Positions 7,640-17,589 of a DNA stretch of 64,000 bases are shown here, piece after piece; position 1 is the stretch's first letter; each line of letters opens with the position of its first letter. Made by a program: the position numbers and the translations under genes. The notes under the pieces are model-generated. The model was not told where the DNA came from, searched no databases, and was given only the letters and a program-made list of their open reading frames with translations. This DNA is from Pseudomonas sp. CFII64 (lineage in GTDB: Bacteria; Pseudomonadota; Gammaproteobacteria; Pseudomonadales; Pseudomonadaceae), in assembly GCF_000416235.1 (NCBI RefSeq), contig NZ_ATLO01000051.1, forward strand, positions 248,001 to 312,000. The letters are read 5' to 3'.

Positions 7640-9877
7640 ATGTCTGTTGCAAGTCGCCCTTGCGGTGAGTGCGCGCTCTCACTCGCGATTCGTACCGCCA
7701 CGCTGAGTTTCGTTCTGGCCGCAGCCAGCACCCATGCCTGGGCTGCAGCCCCCGAGCAGGAGGCTGACGGGAAGAAGAGTCCGGGCAGTTCGGCGGGTTC
7801 GCTGACTGACAACAATGCGCAGGGCCTCACCCTCGACGAGACCACAATTACCGCCACTTCCAGCAGTCCTGGCGCGCTTCCCCCAGTGCTCGCCGGCGGT
7901 CAGGTTGCTCGCGGCGCCCGCTTGGGCATGATGGGCAACAAGGATGTGATGGACACGCCGTTCAGCGTGACCAGTTACACCGCCAAGACAATGGCCGACC
8001 TGCAAACGGTGACCGTGGCTGACGCCCTGCAACGCGATCCTTCGGTGCGCTCCACCGGTCAGACTGGCGGCATTGTCGACTCTTTCTTCATCCGGGGTTT
8101 TGCCATCGGCGAAGGCAACATTGGTGAACTGGCCTACGACGGCGTGTATGGCGTGGCGCCCAATTACCGGGTGTTTACTGAATACGCTGAGCGCGTCGAA
8201 GTGCTCAAGGGGCCGGGTGCCCTGATGTACGGCATTTCGCCAAACAGCGGTGTCGGCGGGGTGATCAATATCGTTCCCAAGCGTCCGCTGGACGTCGACC
8301 TGACCCGTTTTACCGGCAGTTACGCGTCCGACTCCGAGGTGGGCGGTCATCTGGATGTCAGCCGTCGATTTGGTCCGGAAAACCGTTTCGGCGTGCGTTT
8401 CAACGCCGGTCTTCAGGGCGGTGACACTGCCGTTGATGATCAAGAGCGGGCGCTCAATATCGGTGCTATCGCGCTCGATTACCAAGGTGAACGGTTGCGT
8501 TTGAACCTGGATTTCATCAGCCAGAAGGAAAGCTTTGACGGCGCCTCGCGGCCATTCACCATTGCGCCCGGCGTGGATGTTCCGTCAGCCCCCAATGGCC
8601 GTACCAACGTGTCCCAGGATTGGGGTTGGTCGGACACCAAAGAGCAGTCGGCGTTGCTGGGCGGCGAATATGACCTGACCGACTCGGTCACGGTATTTGC
8701 CCATGCCGGTGGCGGCAGGTCAGACGTCAAGCGCAAGTCCGATCAGGTGCCAAGAATTCTCAACAGCGCGGGCGATACCAGCAACATTCCGGGGTATTAC
8801 AAATTCAACGTTGATCGCTCGACCGCCGATGTGGGGATGCGCGGAGTGTTCGCCACCGGCCCTGTGACCCACACCACCACGCTGATGGCGACCCGTTATC
8901 AGGATGAGTTGTCCCGGGGTATCACCAACGGCACGGAAATCCGCTCGAACATGTACCACCCGGTGGACGTGCCCAAGCAATCCATCAGCGCGCCCAAAGT
9001 ACTGCGTATCTCTGAATCGGAGTTGTCCGGCGTGGCGTTGACCGACACCTTGTCAGTGCTTGATGACCGGGTGCAATTGACGCTGGGCGTGCGTCGGCAA
9101 GACATCGAGTCGCGCAACTACAACGCGGCGGGTTCGGTCAGCTCCCGCTATAAAGACAGCGCCACCACCCCGCTGGTTGGTGTCGTGGTCAAGCCCTGGG
9201 AAGACGTGTCGCTTTACTACAACTACGTCGAGGGCTTGAGTAAAGGTGATGTGGCGCCGGGCACGGCGGCCAACGCTGGCGTGACCTTCGCGCCTTATGA
9301 ATCCAAGCAGCACGAGGTCGGCGTCAAGTATGAACACGGCACCTTCATGACCACGCTGGCGCTGTTCCAGATCGAGAAGCCCAGCGGTGAAATCGGCGCT
9401 GGCAATGTCTTCTCGGTGCAGGCTGAACAACGCAACCGTGGCGTGGAACTGAGCATGTTTGGTGAAGTTGCGCCAGGCACGCGCTTGATGGGTGGCGTGA
9501 CCCTGCTCGACGGCAAACTGACGGATTCTGCCACCGCCGCGAACCGGGGCAACAAACCCGTGGGTGTGCCTGACGTCCAGGCCAATCTTTGGGCGGAATG
9601 GGATACGCCATGGCTGGAAGGCTTTACCCTCACCAGCGGCGCGATCTACACCGCCAGCCAATATGTCAATCAGGCCAACACCCAGGAGCTGGACGCCTGG
9701 ACTCGCTTCGATGCAGGCGCGCGTTATGCCACCAAAATCGAAGGTCGACCCACCACGTTCCGGGCCACGGTGCAGAACGTGTTTGATCGTGAGTATTGGT
9801 CGGGCGTCGCTTCGTATGGAGCGTTCTCCCCAGGCTATCCGCGCACCTTGCAACTCTCGGCGACGGTGGATTTCTGA
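7640..9877 (+). CDS. TonB-dependent siderophore receptor without STN domain (receptor 2)
   Basis: Outer-membrane receptor of 745 residues. The signal peptide (about 1-36, ending HAWAA) is followed by a short linker, then the TonB-box/plug region with STGQTGGIVDSFFIRGFAIG and EVLKGPGALMYGISPNSG, and a 22-strand-type barrel ending LSATVDF with a terminal Phe. It aligns with receptor 1 from plug to C-terminus with very high identity by eye. It lacks the STN domain, so it should transport but not signal. The ATG at 7640 has AAAGGAA 9-15 bp upstream. It is convergent with the xyl operon and divergent from the MFS gene. Gene duplication followed by loss or gain of the STN segment is the likely history. 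Confidence 0.94.
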   Translation: MSVASRPCGECALSLAIRTATLSFVLAAASTHAWAAAPEQEADGKKSPGSSAGSLTDNNAQGLTLDETTITATSSSPGALPPVLAGGQVARGARLGMMGNKDVMDTPFSVTSYTAKTMADLQTVTVADALQRDPSVRSTGQTGGIVDSFFIRGFAIGEGNIGELAYDGVYGVAPNYRVFTEYAERVEVLKGPGALMYGISPNSGVGGVINIVPKRPLDVDLTRFTGSYASDSEVGGHLDVSRRFGPENRFGVRFNAGLQGGDTAVDDQERALNIGAIALDYQGERLRLNLDFISQKESFDGASRPFTIAPGVDVPSAPNGRTNVSQDWGWSDTKEQSALLGGEYDLTDSVTVFAHAGGGRSDVKRKSDQVPRILNSAGDTSNIPGYYKFNVDRSTADVGMRGVFATGPVTHTTTLMATRYQDELSRGITNGTEIRSNMYHPVDVPKQSISAPKVLRISESELSGVALTDTLSVLDDRVQLTLGVRRQDIESRNYNAAGSVSSRYKDSATTPLVGVVVKPWEDVSLYYNYVEGLSKGDVAPGTAANAGVTFAPYESKQHEVGVKYEHGTFMTTLALFQIEKPSGEIGAGNVFSVQAEQRNRGVELSMFGEVAPGTRLMGGVTLLDGKLTDSATAANRGNKPVGVPDVQANLWAEWDTPWLEGFTLTSGAIYTASQYVNQANTQELDAWTRFDAGARYATKIEGRPTTFRATVQNVFDREYWSGVASYGAFSPGYPRTLQLSATVDF

Positions 9878-9946
9878 GGAACCGGGGAGGGTGGTCAACG
9901 CAACGTCGGCCACCTGACCCGCACATCCCTCTGAATTCGGTCGGGC

Positions 9947-11083
9947 TCAACGGCGCCCGGTCCGGGTGCTCACATCTACCCACACGGCCAGCACCAGAAT
10001 GCTGCCCTTGACGATCATCTGCCAGTAGCTGTCCACGTCGAGCATGGACATGCCGTTGTCCAGGCTGGTGATGACCAATGCGCCGAGCAAAGCGCCATAA
10101 ACGGTGCCCGAACCGCCGCGCATGGAGGTGCCGCCGATGAAACAGGCGGCGATGGCGTCGAGTTCGCCCATGTTGCCGGCTGAGGGTGAGCCTGCCGCCA
10201 GGCGGGCGGTGTTGACCACGCCAGCGAGGGCACACATCACGCCCATGATGCCGAAGATCCACAGTTTCACAGCCTGCACATTGATGCCGGACAGGCGCGT
10301 GGCTTCCATGTTGCTGCCCACCGAGTAAACGCGGCGTCCGAACACCGTCTGGCTGGTCACGTAGCTGAACACGCCGAGCAGAACCAGCAGCAGCAGGACT
10401 GGAACCGGAATGCCGTCGTAACTGTTGAGGGTGTAGACGAATCCGGCCAGCACCGCGCCGATCAACGCCACGCGCAACACGTCACGGACCAGTGAATGAG
10501 CCGCCAGGCCATGCAGGGCACGATTGCGGCGCTGTTTCCAGGTCAGGAATAGCGTCAAGGCGAAAAGCAACACACCGAGCCCGGCCCCAACCGTGTGCGG
10601 CAGATAACCCTGGCCGATATAGACCAGTTCCGGCGAAACCGGCGCAATGGTCGTGCCGCCAGTAACCCCCAGGAGAATCCCGCGAAAGGCCAGCATGCCG
10701 CCCAGGCCGACAATGAACGACGGGATGCGCAGATAGGCCGTCATGTAGCCATTACCCAAACCAATCACCAGGCCGCACAAGGCCACCAGGCTCAGGTTCG
10801 CCAGCAGCGGAATGTGATAGACCACGTCGAGAATCGCCGCCAGCCCACCCAATAGGCCAAGCAAGGAACCCACCGACAGATCGATTTCACCGCTGATGAT
10901 CACCAACACCATGCCGCAGGCGAGAATCCCGGTGATGGACATTTGCCGCAGCAAGTTGGAGAGGTTGCGCGGGGTCAGAAACCCGCCGTCGGTTTGCCAG
11001 CTGAAGAACAGCCAGATCACCGCCACGGCGATCACCAGCGCGAGCATTTTGTAGCGGCTGAACAACTGCTTGACCTGATTCAT
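9947..11083 (-). CDS. xylH: Xylose ABC transporter permease XylH
   Basis: Inner-membrane permease of 378 residues in the BPD_transp_2 (ribose/xylose) family, with about 10-11 helices. Characteristic stretches are GILACGMVLVIISGEIDLSVGS (about 53-74), GLGGMLAFRGI and, near the end, AIAACFIGGTSMRGGSGTVYGALLGAL. It directly follows xylG (stop and start adjacent at 11084/11083). With XylF and XylG it would import D-xylose. It is the last gene of the operon and meets receptor 2 end to end across 69 bp. Confidence 0.93.
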   Translation of the reverse strand: MNQVKQLFSRYKMLALVIAVAVIWLFFSWQTDGGFLTPRNLSNLLRQMSITGILACGMVLVIISGEIDLSVGSLLGLLGGLAAILDVVYHIPLLANLSLVALCGLVIGLGNGYMTAYLRIPSFIVGLGGMLAFRGILLGVTGGTTIAPVSPELVYIGQGYLPHTVGAGLGVLLFALTLFLTWKQRRNRALHGLAAHSLVRDVLRVALIGAVLAGFVYTLNSYDGIPVPVLLLLVLLGVFSYVTSQTVFGRRVYSVGSNMEATRLSGINVQAVKLWIFGIMGVMCALAGVVNTARLAAGSPSAGNMGELDAIAACFIGGTSMRGGSGTVYGALLGALVITSLDNGMSMLDVDSYWQMIVKGSILVLAVWVDVSTRTGRR

Positions 11084-12640
11084 CTACGCGGACTTCCGAT
11101 TATTATTGTTAGAGGTATCGGGATTGCTGAGCGCGGCGGCGAGTACCTGTTCCTGGCTGAGTTCGTGGTTGATGAAGTCGCCGCGTAGCTGACCTTCGCC
11201 GATCACCAGCACACGGTCGGAAACCCCCAATACCTCCGCGAGTTCCGAGGACACCATGATGATCGACACGCCTTCGGCCGCCAGCGCGCCCATCAGCTTG
11301 TAGATCTCGTATTTGGCACCGACATCCACACCTCGGGTGGGCTCATCCAGAATCAGCACCCGGGGCTTGGTCAGGAGCATCTTCGCCAGCACGGCTTTCT
11401 GCTGGTTGCCGCCGGACAGGCTGGTGATTGGCAGGAACGGACTCGCGGTCTTGAGATGCATGCGCGAGATTTCCTTATCGATGCTGCCCAGTTCGGCTTC
11501 AGCGTCGATGCGGGTCATTTTTGCGAAGGTGTTCAGGACCGCCAAGGTGATGTTCTGACCGACGCCCAGGTCCGGAATGATGCCTTGACGCTTGCGATCT
11601 TCGGGGACCATGCCCAGCCCGGCACGGATTGACTTAAGAGGCGTGCGCGTATCGATCCGCTGGCCTTCCAGCCAGACTTCACCTTCGTAGCGGCCGGGGT
11701 AGGCGCCGAACAGCGCCGACACCAGTTCCGTGCGACCGGCGCCGACCAGCCCGGCGATCCCGAGAATTTCCCCGCGTTTGAGCACGAACGAAATATCGTT
11801 AACCCGTTTGCGCCTGGGGTTGTCGACGTCATAGCAGGTGACATGGCGCGCTTCGAAAATAACTTCGCCGATGTCATGGGGTTCGGTGGGGTAGAGATTG
11901 CTCATTTCCCGTCCGACCATCTGGGTGATGATCTTCGGGATATCCATGTCCGCCATGGCGGTCGTCGCGATGTGTTTGCCGTCGCGAATGACCGAAATGG
12001 TGTCGCACACGGCTGCCACTTCATCGAGTTTATGGGAGATATAGACGCACGCAACACCCTTGGTCTTGAGGTCGCGAATGATATCCAGCAGCACCTCGAT
12101 TTCTGAACGGGTCAGAGCCGATGAGGGCTCATCGAGGATCAGCAGGCGCGCTTGCTTGTTCAGCGCCTTGGCGATCTCCACCAGTTGCTGATAGCCGCCG
12201 CCGTACTGTGAAACCGGCAGCGACACGTTCATGTCCGGCACTTTGAGTTCCCGCATCAGGGCTTCGGCCCGGTGGATCATCGCCGGGTAGTTCATGCGCC
12301 CGCCGGGCAGCGTCAGTTCGTGGCCCATGAAGATGTTTTCAGCCACTGACAAGTCGGGCACCAACGTCAGTTCCTGGTGAATGATGACGATCCCGGCGGC
12401 CTCGGTTTCGCTGATGGATTGCGCCTTCAGCGGCTGACCGTCCCAGAGAATTTCACCCTCCCAGGTGCCGTAGGGGTAGACCGCCGACAAGACCTTCATC
12501 AGCGTGGATTTGCCGGCGCCATTCTCGCCGCACAGGCCGACGCATTCCCCCGGCTTGATCTTGATGTCGATGCCATTCAAGGCGTTGACACCGCCGAAGG
12601 TTTTGACGATGCCGTTCATTTGCAGCAGGTAGTCGGACAT
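11084..12640 (-). CDS. xylG: Xylose ABC transporter ATP-binding protein XylG
   Basis: Cytoplasmic ATPase of 518 residues with two fused nucleotide-binding domains, as usual for sugar importers of the RbsA/XylG group. The first domain has Walker [10 protein letters not shown] (about 39-47), a Q-loop region [21 protein letters not shown] and Walker [13 protein letters not shown]. The second has the degenerate Walker [10 protein letters not shown], the signature LSGGNQQK and [13 protein letters not shown]. It lies between xylF (99 bp upstream, with a REP-like palindrome in the gap) and xylH. Confidence 0.95.
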   Translation of the reverse strand: MSDYLLQMNGIVKTFGGVNALNGIDIKIKPGECVGLCGENGAGKSTLMKVLSAVYPYGTWEGEILWDGQPLKAQSISETEAAGIVIIHQELTLVPDLSVAENIFMGHELTLPGGRMNYPAMIHRAEALMRELKVPDMNVSLPVSQYGGGYQQLVEIAKALNKQARLLILDEPSSALTRSEIEVLLDIIRDLKTKGVACVYISHKLDEVAAVCDTISVIRDGKHIATTAMADMDIPKIITQMVGREMSNLYPTEPHDIGEVIFEARHVTCYDVDNPRRKRVNDISFVLKRGEILGIAGLVGAGRTELVSALFGAYPGRYEGEVWLEGQRIDTRTPLKSIRAGLGMVPEDRKRQGIIPDLGVGQNITLAVLNTFAKMTRIDAEAELGSIDKEISRMHLKTASPFLPITSLSGGNQQKAVLAKMLLTKPRVLILDEPTRGVDVGAKYEIYKLMGALAAEGVSIIMVSSELAEVLGVSDRVLVIGEGQLRGDFINHELSQEQVLAAALSNPDTSNNNNRKSA

Positions 12641-12671
12641 GGCAAGTGCTCATAAAAAGGGCAGACACCTA

Positions 12672-12698
12672 TGTGGGAGCGAGCTCGCTCGCTCCACA
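12672..12698. repeat. REP-like palindrome in the xylF-xylG gap
   Basis: TGTGGGAGC, then GAGCTCGCTC, then GCTCCACA forms a hairpin and matches the GTGGGAGC...GCTCCCAC core of repetitive extragenic palindromes common in fluorescent pseudomonads. It lies in the 99-bp spacer between xylF and xylG and could stabilise the 3' end of xylF mRNA, giving more binding protein than ATPase. Confidence 0.65.
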
Positions 12699-12739
12699 GT
12701 TGTTTTACCTGACTGGTTGCATGACCCCAGAGTCGCAGA

Positions 12740-13741
12740 TCACTGCCCGGCAATCTGTGCCTTGGTATAAAAGCCGTCCTTTTCCAGCAGGTCGATGTTG
12801 TCCTTGGTCAACGGGATTGGGGTGAGCAGGATGGTGTCGACCTTTTTGCTGCCATTGTCGTATTGCGAGCTGAAAGTGGGCTTCTCGTTACGCGCCAGTT
12901 GCACCGAGAGTTTGGCGGCTTCCGAGGCGATCAGTTTCAGCGGTTTGTAGACAGTCATGGTCTGGGTGCCATCGATGACCCGCTTGACTGCCGCCAGGTC
13001 TGCGTCCTGGCCTGAGATCGGCACCTTGCCGGCCAGCTTCTGCGCGGCCAGAGCCTGAATGGCGCCGCCTGCGGTGGCGTCATTGGAGGCGACAATGCCG
13101 TCGATCTTGTTGTTGTTCCGGGTCAGGGCATTTTCAACAATGCTCAAGGCTTCAGTGGCGTTCCATTCCTTCACCCACTGTTGGCCGACGATCTTGATAT
13201 CTCCCTTGTCGATGGCCGGTTGCAGCACTTTCATCTGCCCTTCGCGCAGGACCTTGGCGTTGTTGTCGGTGGGGGCGCCGCCGAGCAGGAAATAGTTGCC
13301 TTTAGGCGCGGCTTTGAGCACCCCGGCGGCCTGCATCTCGCCGACCTTTTCGTTGTCGAAGGAAATGTAGGCGTCAATATCGGCATTCAGGATCAGGCGG
13401 TCGTAGGACACCACCTTGATCCCGGCCTTCTTGGCTTCGGCAACGGCATTGGTCAGTACCGTGGCGTTGAACGGCACGATGACGATTACATCGACGCCAC
13501 GGGAGATCAGGTTTTCGATCTGGGAAATCTGCTTCTGCTCGTTGGCATCAGCCGATTGGACGAAAACCTTGGCGTCCATTTTTTCCGCCGCCGCGACGAA
13601 GTAGTCGCGGTCTCGTGACCAACGTTCCAGACGCAGGTCATCGATGGAAAAGCCGATCTTCGGATGGGCAGGATCGGCCATGACCGGAAGCGCTAGCAGG
13701 GCAAGTGCGCCAGCGAGTAACGTGAGTTTTACTTTTTTCAT
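12740..13741 (-). CDS. xylF: D-xylose periplasmic binding protein XylF
   Basis: Periplasmic sugar-binding protein of 333 residues. The ATG at 13741 gives a clean Sec signal (MKKVKLTLLAGALALLALPVMA). The mature part begins HPKIGFSIDDLRLERW, typical of XylF, and keeps the two-lobe Peripla_BP_4 pattern (NLISRGVDVIVIVPFNATVL; DGIVASNDATAGGAIQAL; VPISGQDADLAAVKRV). An in-frame reading extends farther upstream into the xylA gene but carries no signal peptide and was rejected. Xylose bound here would be passed to XylGH. Confidence 0.94.
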   Translation of the reverse strand: MKKVKLTLLAGALALLALPVMADPAHPKIGFSIDDLRLERWSRDRDYFVAAAEKMDAKVFVQSADANEQKQISQIENLISRGVDVIVIVPFNATVLTNAVAEAKKAGIKVVSYDRLILNADIDAYISFDNEKVGEMQAAGVLKAAPKGNYFLLGGAPTDNNAKVLREGQMKVLQPAIDKGDIKIVGQQWVKEWNATEALSIVENALTRNNNKIDGIVASNDATAGGAIQALAAQKLAGKVPISGQDADLAAVKRVIDGTQTMTVYKPLKLIASEAAKLSVQLARNEKPTFSSQYDNGSKKVDTILLTPIPLTKDNIDLLEKDGFYTKAQIAGQ

Positions 13742-13910
13742 TGGGGTGCGTCCTTTTATTGTTGTTTGAAGACACTTCCTGACGATGAACACGGTGCCGG
13801 TAGAACTGTAGAGAGTCGCCGGCCGCCGCGAGCACAGATTTGTCGCGAGAATGTAACCGCGTGGTTGCGGCTGCGGACTCACGGCCAGCGGCTGTAGGGT
13901 TTGTCGACTG

Positions 13911-15227
13911 TCAGGGGTAGATAAACCGGTTGACCACACCTTCGAGCATTTCCTGCCGACCGCTGACCGCCTGGGGATCCAGTTCGTTGGCAAAGGCATG
14001 TTCGGCCAGCGATCCGAGGCTGAACTCACCCGCCAGCACCGCCTGACCAAACGGCTGCTGCCAACCGGCGTAGCGCTTATCCTTGAATTGCTGGAGCTGA
14101 TCGTTCTCCACCATGGACGCTGCGCGCTCCAGTGCCAGGGCGAGGACATCCATCGCGGCGACGTGGCCATGGAACAGATCGACCTCGTCTACGCTCTGGC
14201 GCCGGACCTTGGAATCGAAGTTGAACCCGCCATGGGTGAAGCCACCGGCTTTGAGAATTTCGTAAGTGGCAAGGGTCATCTCCTCGACGCTGTTGGGGAA
14301 TTGGTCGGTGTCCCAACCGTTCTGTGGATCGCCGCGATTGGCGTCGATGCTGCCGAAGATCCCCAATGAGACGGCCGTCGCGATCTCGTGATGGAAGCTG
14401 TGCCCGGCCAGGGTTGCGTGGTTGGCCTCGATATTGACCTTGATTTCGTTTTCCAGACCGAACTGCTGCAGGAAGCCGAAAACCGTGGCGCTGTCGTAGT
14501 CATACTGATGCTTGGTCGGCTCCTGGGGCTTGGGTTCGATCAGCAGGTCGCCTTTGAAACCGATTTTGTGCTTGTGCTCGACCACCATGCCCATGAAGCG
14601 GCCAAGTTGTTCGCGTTCACGTTTCAGATCGGTATTGAGTAGGGTTTCGTACCCTTCACGGCCGCCCCACAGCACGTAGTTAGCGCCTTTGAGACGCTGA
14701 GTGGCGTTCATCGCGCTGCACACCTGGGCGGCGGCGCAGGCGAACACTTGCGGGTCCGGGTTGCTGGCTGCACCGGCGGCAAAGCGCGGGTTGCTGAAGC
14801 AGTTGGCGGTCCCCCACAGCAATTTGATCCCGGTTTGGTCCTGATGGCGCTCCAGGTGGTCGATCATCTGCGCAAAGTTGTTGCGATACTCTTTCAACGA
14901 GTGGCCTTCGGGGGCGACATCGGTGTCGTGGAAGCTGTAGTAGTCGATGCCCAGTTTGGAGAAGAATTCGAAAGCCGCTTCGGCCTTGCCGATGGCCAGT
15001 TCCATGGGTTCCCCGGCGTGTTGCCACGGCCGCTTGAACGCGCCGACACCAAACATGTCAGCCCCCGGCCAGACGAAGGTGTGCCAGTAGCAGGCAGCCA
15101 TGCGCAGGTGCTCGCGCATGGGTTTGCCGAGGACGAACTTGTTGGCGTCGTAATGGCGGAAGGCAAGGGGCGAGTCGCTGGCTGGGCCTTCATAGAGAAT
15201 CTTGTCGACAGCGGGGAAGTACGGCAT
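13911..15227 (-). CDS. xylA: Xylose isomerase XylA
   Basis: Converts D-xylose to D-xylulose in the cytoplasm; 438 residues, the usual length for the longer (class II) isomerases. Family landmarks are [13 protein letters not shown] (about 48-60), [13 protein letters not shown] with the active-site His-Asp pair, [16 protein letters not shown] with the metal-binding Glu and Lys, and the [12 protein letters not shown] region. First gene of the xylAFGH operon, divergent from xylR. No xylulokinase gene follows, so xylulose phosphorylation must be encoded elsewhere. Confidence 0.97.
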   Translation of the reverse strand: MPYFPAVDKILYEGPASDSPLAFRHYDANKFVLGKPMREHLRMAACYWHTFVWPGADMFGVGAFKRPWQHAGEPMELAIGKAEAAFEFFSKLGIDYYSFHDTDVAPEGHSLKEYRNNFAQMIDHLERHQDQTGIKLLWGTANCFSNPRFAAGAASNPDPQVFACAAAQVCSAMNATQRLKGANYVLWGGREGYETLLNTDLKREREQLGRFMGMVVEHKHKIGFKGDLLIEPKPQEPTKHQYDYDSATVFGFLQQFGLENEIKVNIEANHATLAGHSFHHEIATAVSLGIFGSIDANRGDPQNGWDTDQFPNSVEEMTLATYEILKAGGFTHGGFNFDSKVRRQSVDEVDLFHGHVAAMDVLALALERAASMVENDQLQQFKDKRYAGWQQPFGQAVLAGEFSLGSLAEHAFANELDPQAVSGRQEMLEGVVNRFIYP

Positions 15228-15293
15228 GGCTGGTTCCTTATTGTTCTTGGCGGTGTCCCGATACTAACGCTGGCGCTATGGGGGCAGATTATG

Positions 15294-15320
15294 AAAATCG
15301 TCAACGCGCAGTTCGATTTT
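15294..15320. promoter_or_regulatory. Inverted repeat in the xylA-xylR gap, candidate XylR site
   Basis: AAAATCG (15294-15300) and CGATTTT (15314-15320) form a perfect 7-bp inverted repeat with a 13-base spacer, in the 152-bp region between the divergent xylA and xylR starts. Its placement suits control of both genes by XylR, but no known consensus was matched. Confidence 0.35.
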
Positions 15321-15379
15321 GCGTATTGAGATTCGTGGTTGGCACGCCTAGTCTGTGTTGATCGGCCCAGGTAAAAACA

Positions 15380-16567
15380 ATGAAAACCGTACCTCCCGTT
15401 CACCGCATTGCGCTGTTGTTCAACGGCAGCAAGATCTACGATCGCGGCATCATCAGCGGCATCGGCAACTACTTGAGCAGTACCCGCGCGTCCTGGGACC
15501 TGTTCCTTGAGGAGGATTTTCTCTGCCGGTTGAAAGGCATCGAGCGCTGGCAGGGCGACGGGATCATTGCCGACTTCGACGACCCGCTGATCGGCGAGGC
15601 GCTGGCCGGGATCAAGTTGCCGGTCGTCGCGGTAGGCGGGTCTTATCTGGATGAGCGCGCCTATCCGAAAGGCATTCCCTATGTCGCCACCGATAATTAC
15701 GCGCTGATGAAGTTGGCGTACGAACACCTGATCCAGGCGGGCCTGACGCGTTTTGCCTGCTTCAGCCTGCCTGAAGCGCAAGCCAATCGCTGGGCGCAGG
15801 AACGGGAAACAGCCTTTCGCCGATTGCTGCAGCGCGATGGCTTGCCCGTCGAGGTCTATCGCGGCATGGGCACCAGCGCACCGCTATGGGACAGCGCGGT
15901 GGAACAGCAGATCGCCTGGCTGCAAAGCCTGCCCAAACCCATCGGCATCATCGCCGTCAGTGACGCCCGCGCCCGGCAGTTGCTGCAAGCCTGCCTGACC
16001 GCCGGGATAGCGGTGCCGGAGCAGGTGGCGTTGATCGGCATCGACAACGACCCACTGACCCGCAGCCTGACGCGGGTGCCGCTGAGCTCAGTGATTCAAG
16101 GCACCGAAACCATGGGCCGAACCGCTGCGCGCCTACTGCATCAGATGCTGCATGGCATGCCGTCCACCGGCACGCAGGTTCTGATTCCGCCGGACGCAAT
16201 CAACGTGCAGACCTCAAGCCTGCATCAACCGCTGGGTAATCCCTATGTGATGCAGGCGCTGCTTTTCATCCGCCAGTACGCTTGCCAGGGCATCAAGACC
16301 GCGCAGGTGGCGGGCTATGTCGGCGTGTCGCGTTCATCGCTGGAGTCGCACTTTCGCAAGGTGCGAGGCTGTAGCGTGCACGACGAAATTCTGCGTTTCA
16401 AACTGGCAGCGGCCGCCGACGGACTGGAAAACACGAACTCGGCGATTGCCGATATCGCCCAGAATTGCGGCTTCAAATCGGCGCAATACCTGCACACGGT
16501 GTTCCGTCGTGAATTCGGCTGTACCCCACGCGAGTATCAGCAGAGCACTACTGCGGCGATCCTGTGA
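15380..16567 (+). CDS. xylR: XylR-type AraC-family activator of xylose genes
   Basis: Regulator of 395 residues. The N-terminal part (about 1-275) is a LacI/periplasmic-binding-like sugar sensor (HRIALLFNGSKIYDRGIISGIGNY; ALIGIDNDPLTRSLTRVPLSSV). The C-terminal 100 residues form an AraC double helix-turn-helix (KTAQVAGYVGVSRSSLESHFRK; IADIAQNCGFKSAQYLHTVFRREFGCTPREY). This combination is that of E. coli XylR. It is divergent from xylA, which it should activate with xylose bound. Confidence 0.92.
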   Translation: MKTVPPVHRIALLFNGSKIYDRGIISGIGNYLSSTRASWDLFLEEDFLCRLKGIERWQGDGIIADFDDPLIGEALAGIKLPVVAVGGSYLDERAYPKGIPYVATDNYALMKLAYEHLIQAGLTRFACFSLPEAQANRWAQERETAFRRLLQRDGLPVEVYRGMGTSAPLWDSAVEQQIAWLQSLPKPIGIIAVSDARARQLLQACLTAGIAVPEQVALIGIDNDPLTRSLTRVPLSSVIQGTETMGRTAARLLHQMLHGMPSTGTQVLIPPDAINVQTSSLHQPLGNPYVMQALLFIRQYACQGIKTAQVAGYVGVSRSSLESHFRKVRGCSVHDEILRFKLAAAADGLENTNSAIADIAQNCGFKSAQYLHTVFRREFGCTPREYQQSTTAAIL

Positions 16568-16589
16568 CAGTGCAACCTGAGGTCTGGAG

Positions 16590-17489
16590 CTATCGGTCCG
16601 CATTGATAAAGTCGATAAACGCCCGCAAGGGGGAGGGTAGATAGCGGCGTCCAGGGTAATAGAGAAACGGTCCGGTAAAGCTTTGCCACCAGGGTTCCAG
16701 CACCGGTTCCAGCGCGCCACTGGCCAGATAAGGCTCAAGCCAGCCCTCGAACAGGTAGACAATACCCAGCCCGTCAACCGCCGCTTGAACGATCAAGTCT
16801 ACGCCACCTCCCACCCTGACAATCAACGGCCCGGTTGGATCTACGCTGATGATTTCGCCCTCACGTTCGTATTCCCAGAGCGGCGTCGCGCCACTGGGGA
16901 ATCGGCCTCGCAGGCAGGCGTGGTTCAGCAGGTCGCGTGGGTGCTGCGGTCGACCGCTGGCGTTGAGGTAAGCAGGGGAGGCCGCCGTTGCGCAACGTTG
17001 AAAGCGTGGGCCAATGGGGACCGCAATCATGTCCTGCTCAAGGCGTTCATCGTAACGAATGCCCGCATCACACCCGGCCGCCAGCATGTCGACAAAGCTT
17101 TCATCAATCATCACTTCCAGACGGATGTCGGGATAAGTCTGCAGGAAGGGGGTAATGATCGATGGCAGGACCAGCCTCGCGACGCTGGCAGGGACGTTGA
17201 GCTTCAGTGTGCCCGATGGGCGATCGCGAAAGTCGTTGACTACATCCAGAGCCGACTCGACCTCACCTAATGCGGGCACGATACGCTCCATCAGTCTGGC
17301 GCCAGCCTCGGTCGGTGCGACACTGCGGGTGGTCCGATTGAGCAAGCGTACGCCAAGCCTGGCTTCAAGGTGGCGTACGGCGTCGCTCAAACTGGAGGCC
17401 GATTTGCCGCTCGCCCTGGCGCCTTCGCGAAAGCCTTTGGCGTTCACTACGGCGACAAACGCCAGCAAATCTTGAATGTTGCTTTCCAT
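16590..17489 (-). CDS. LysR-family transcriptional regulator
   Basis: DNA-binding regulator of 299 residues. The winged helix-turn-helix lies at about 4-62 (LLAFVAVVNAKGFREGARASGKSASSLSDAVRHLEARLGVRLLNRTTRSVAPTEAG, here split in two readable parts), followed by the effector domain (SGTLKLNVPASVARLVLP; YPDIRLEVMIDESFVDMLAAGCDAGIRYDERL). It is of the CrgA/AaeR-like subgroup. It is divergent from the PdxI-like reductase gene 100 bp away, which is its likeliest target. The effector is unknown. Confidence 0.9.
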   Translation of the reverse strand: MESNIQDLLAFVAVVNAKGFREGARASGKSASSLSDAVRHLEARLGVRLLNRTTRSVAPTEAGARLMERIVPALGEVESALDVVNDFRDRPSGTLKLNVPASVARLVLPSIITPFLQTYPDIRLEVMIDESFVDMLAAGCDAGIRYDERLEQDMIAVPIGPRFQRCATAASPAYLNASGRPQHPRDLLNHACLRGRFPSGATPLWEYEREGEIISVDPTGPLIVRVGGGVDLIVQAAVDGLGIVYLFEGWLEPYLASGALEPVLEPWWQSFTGPFLYYPGRRYLPSPLRAFIDFINADR

Positions 17490-17589
17490 TGTTCTCTCAG
17501 CCGTACAACCCGTGCCGATTGCACCCCATTACCAATGAAGTGGTCAATGCCTATAGTGCGTCTCACAAACTTTGATTGAGGTGGACAAA

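Noticed and set aside
9889-9912. Stem-loop between receptor 2 and xylH
   Set aside because: GGTGGTC and GGCCACC can pair with one G-U, but there is no T-run on either strand; too weak to call a terminator.
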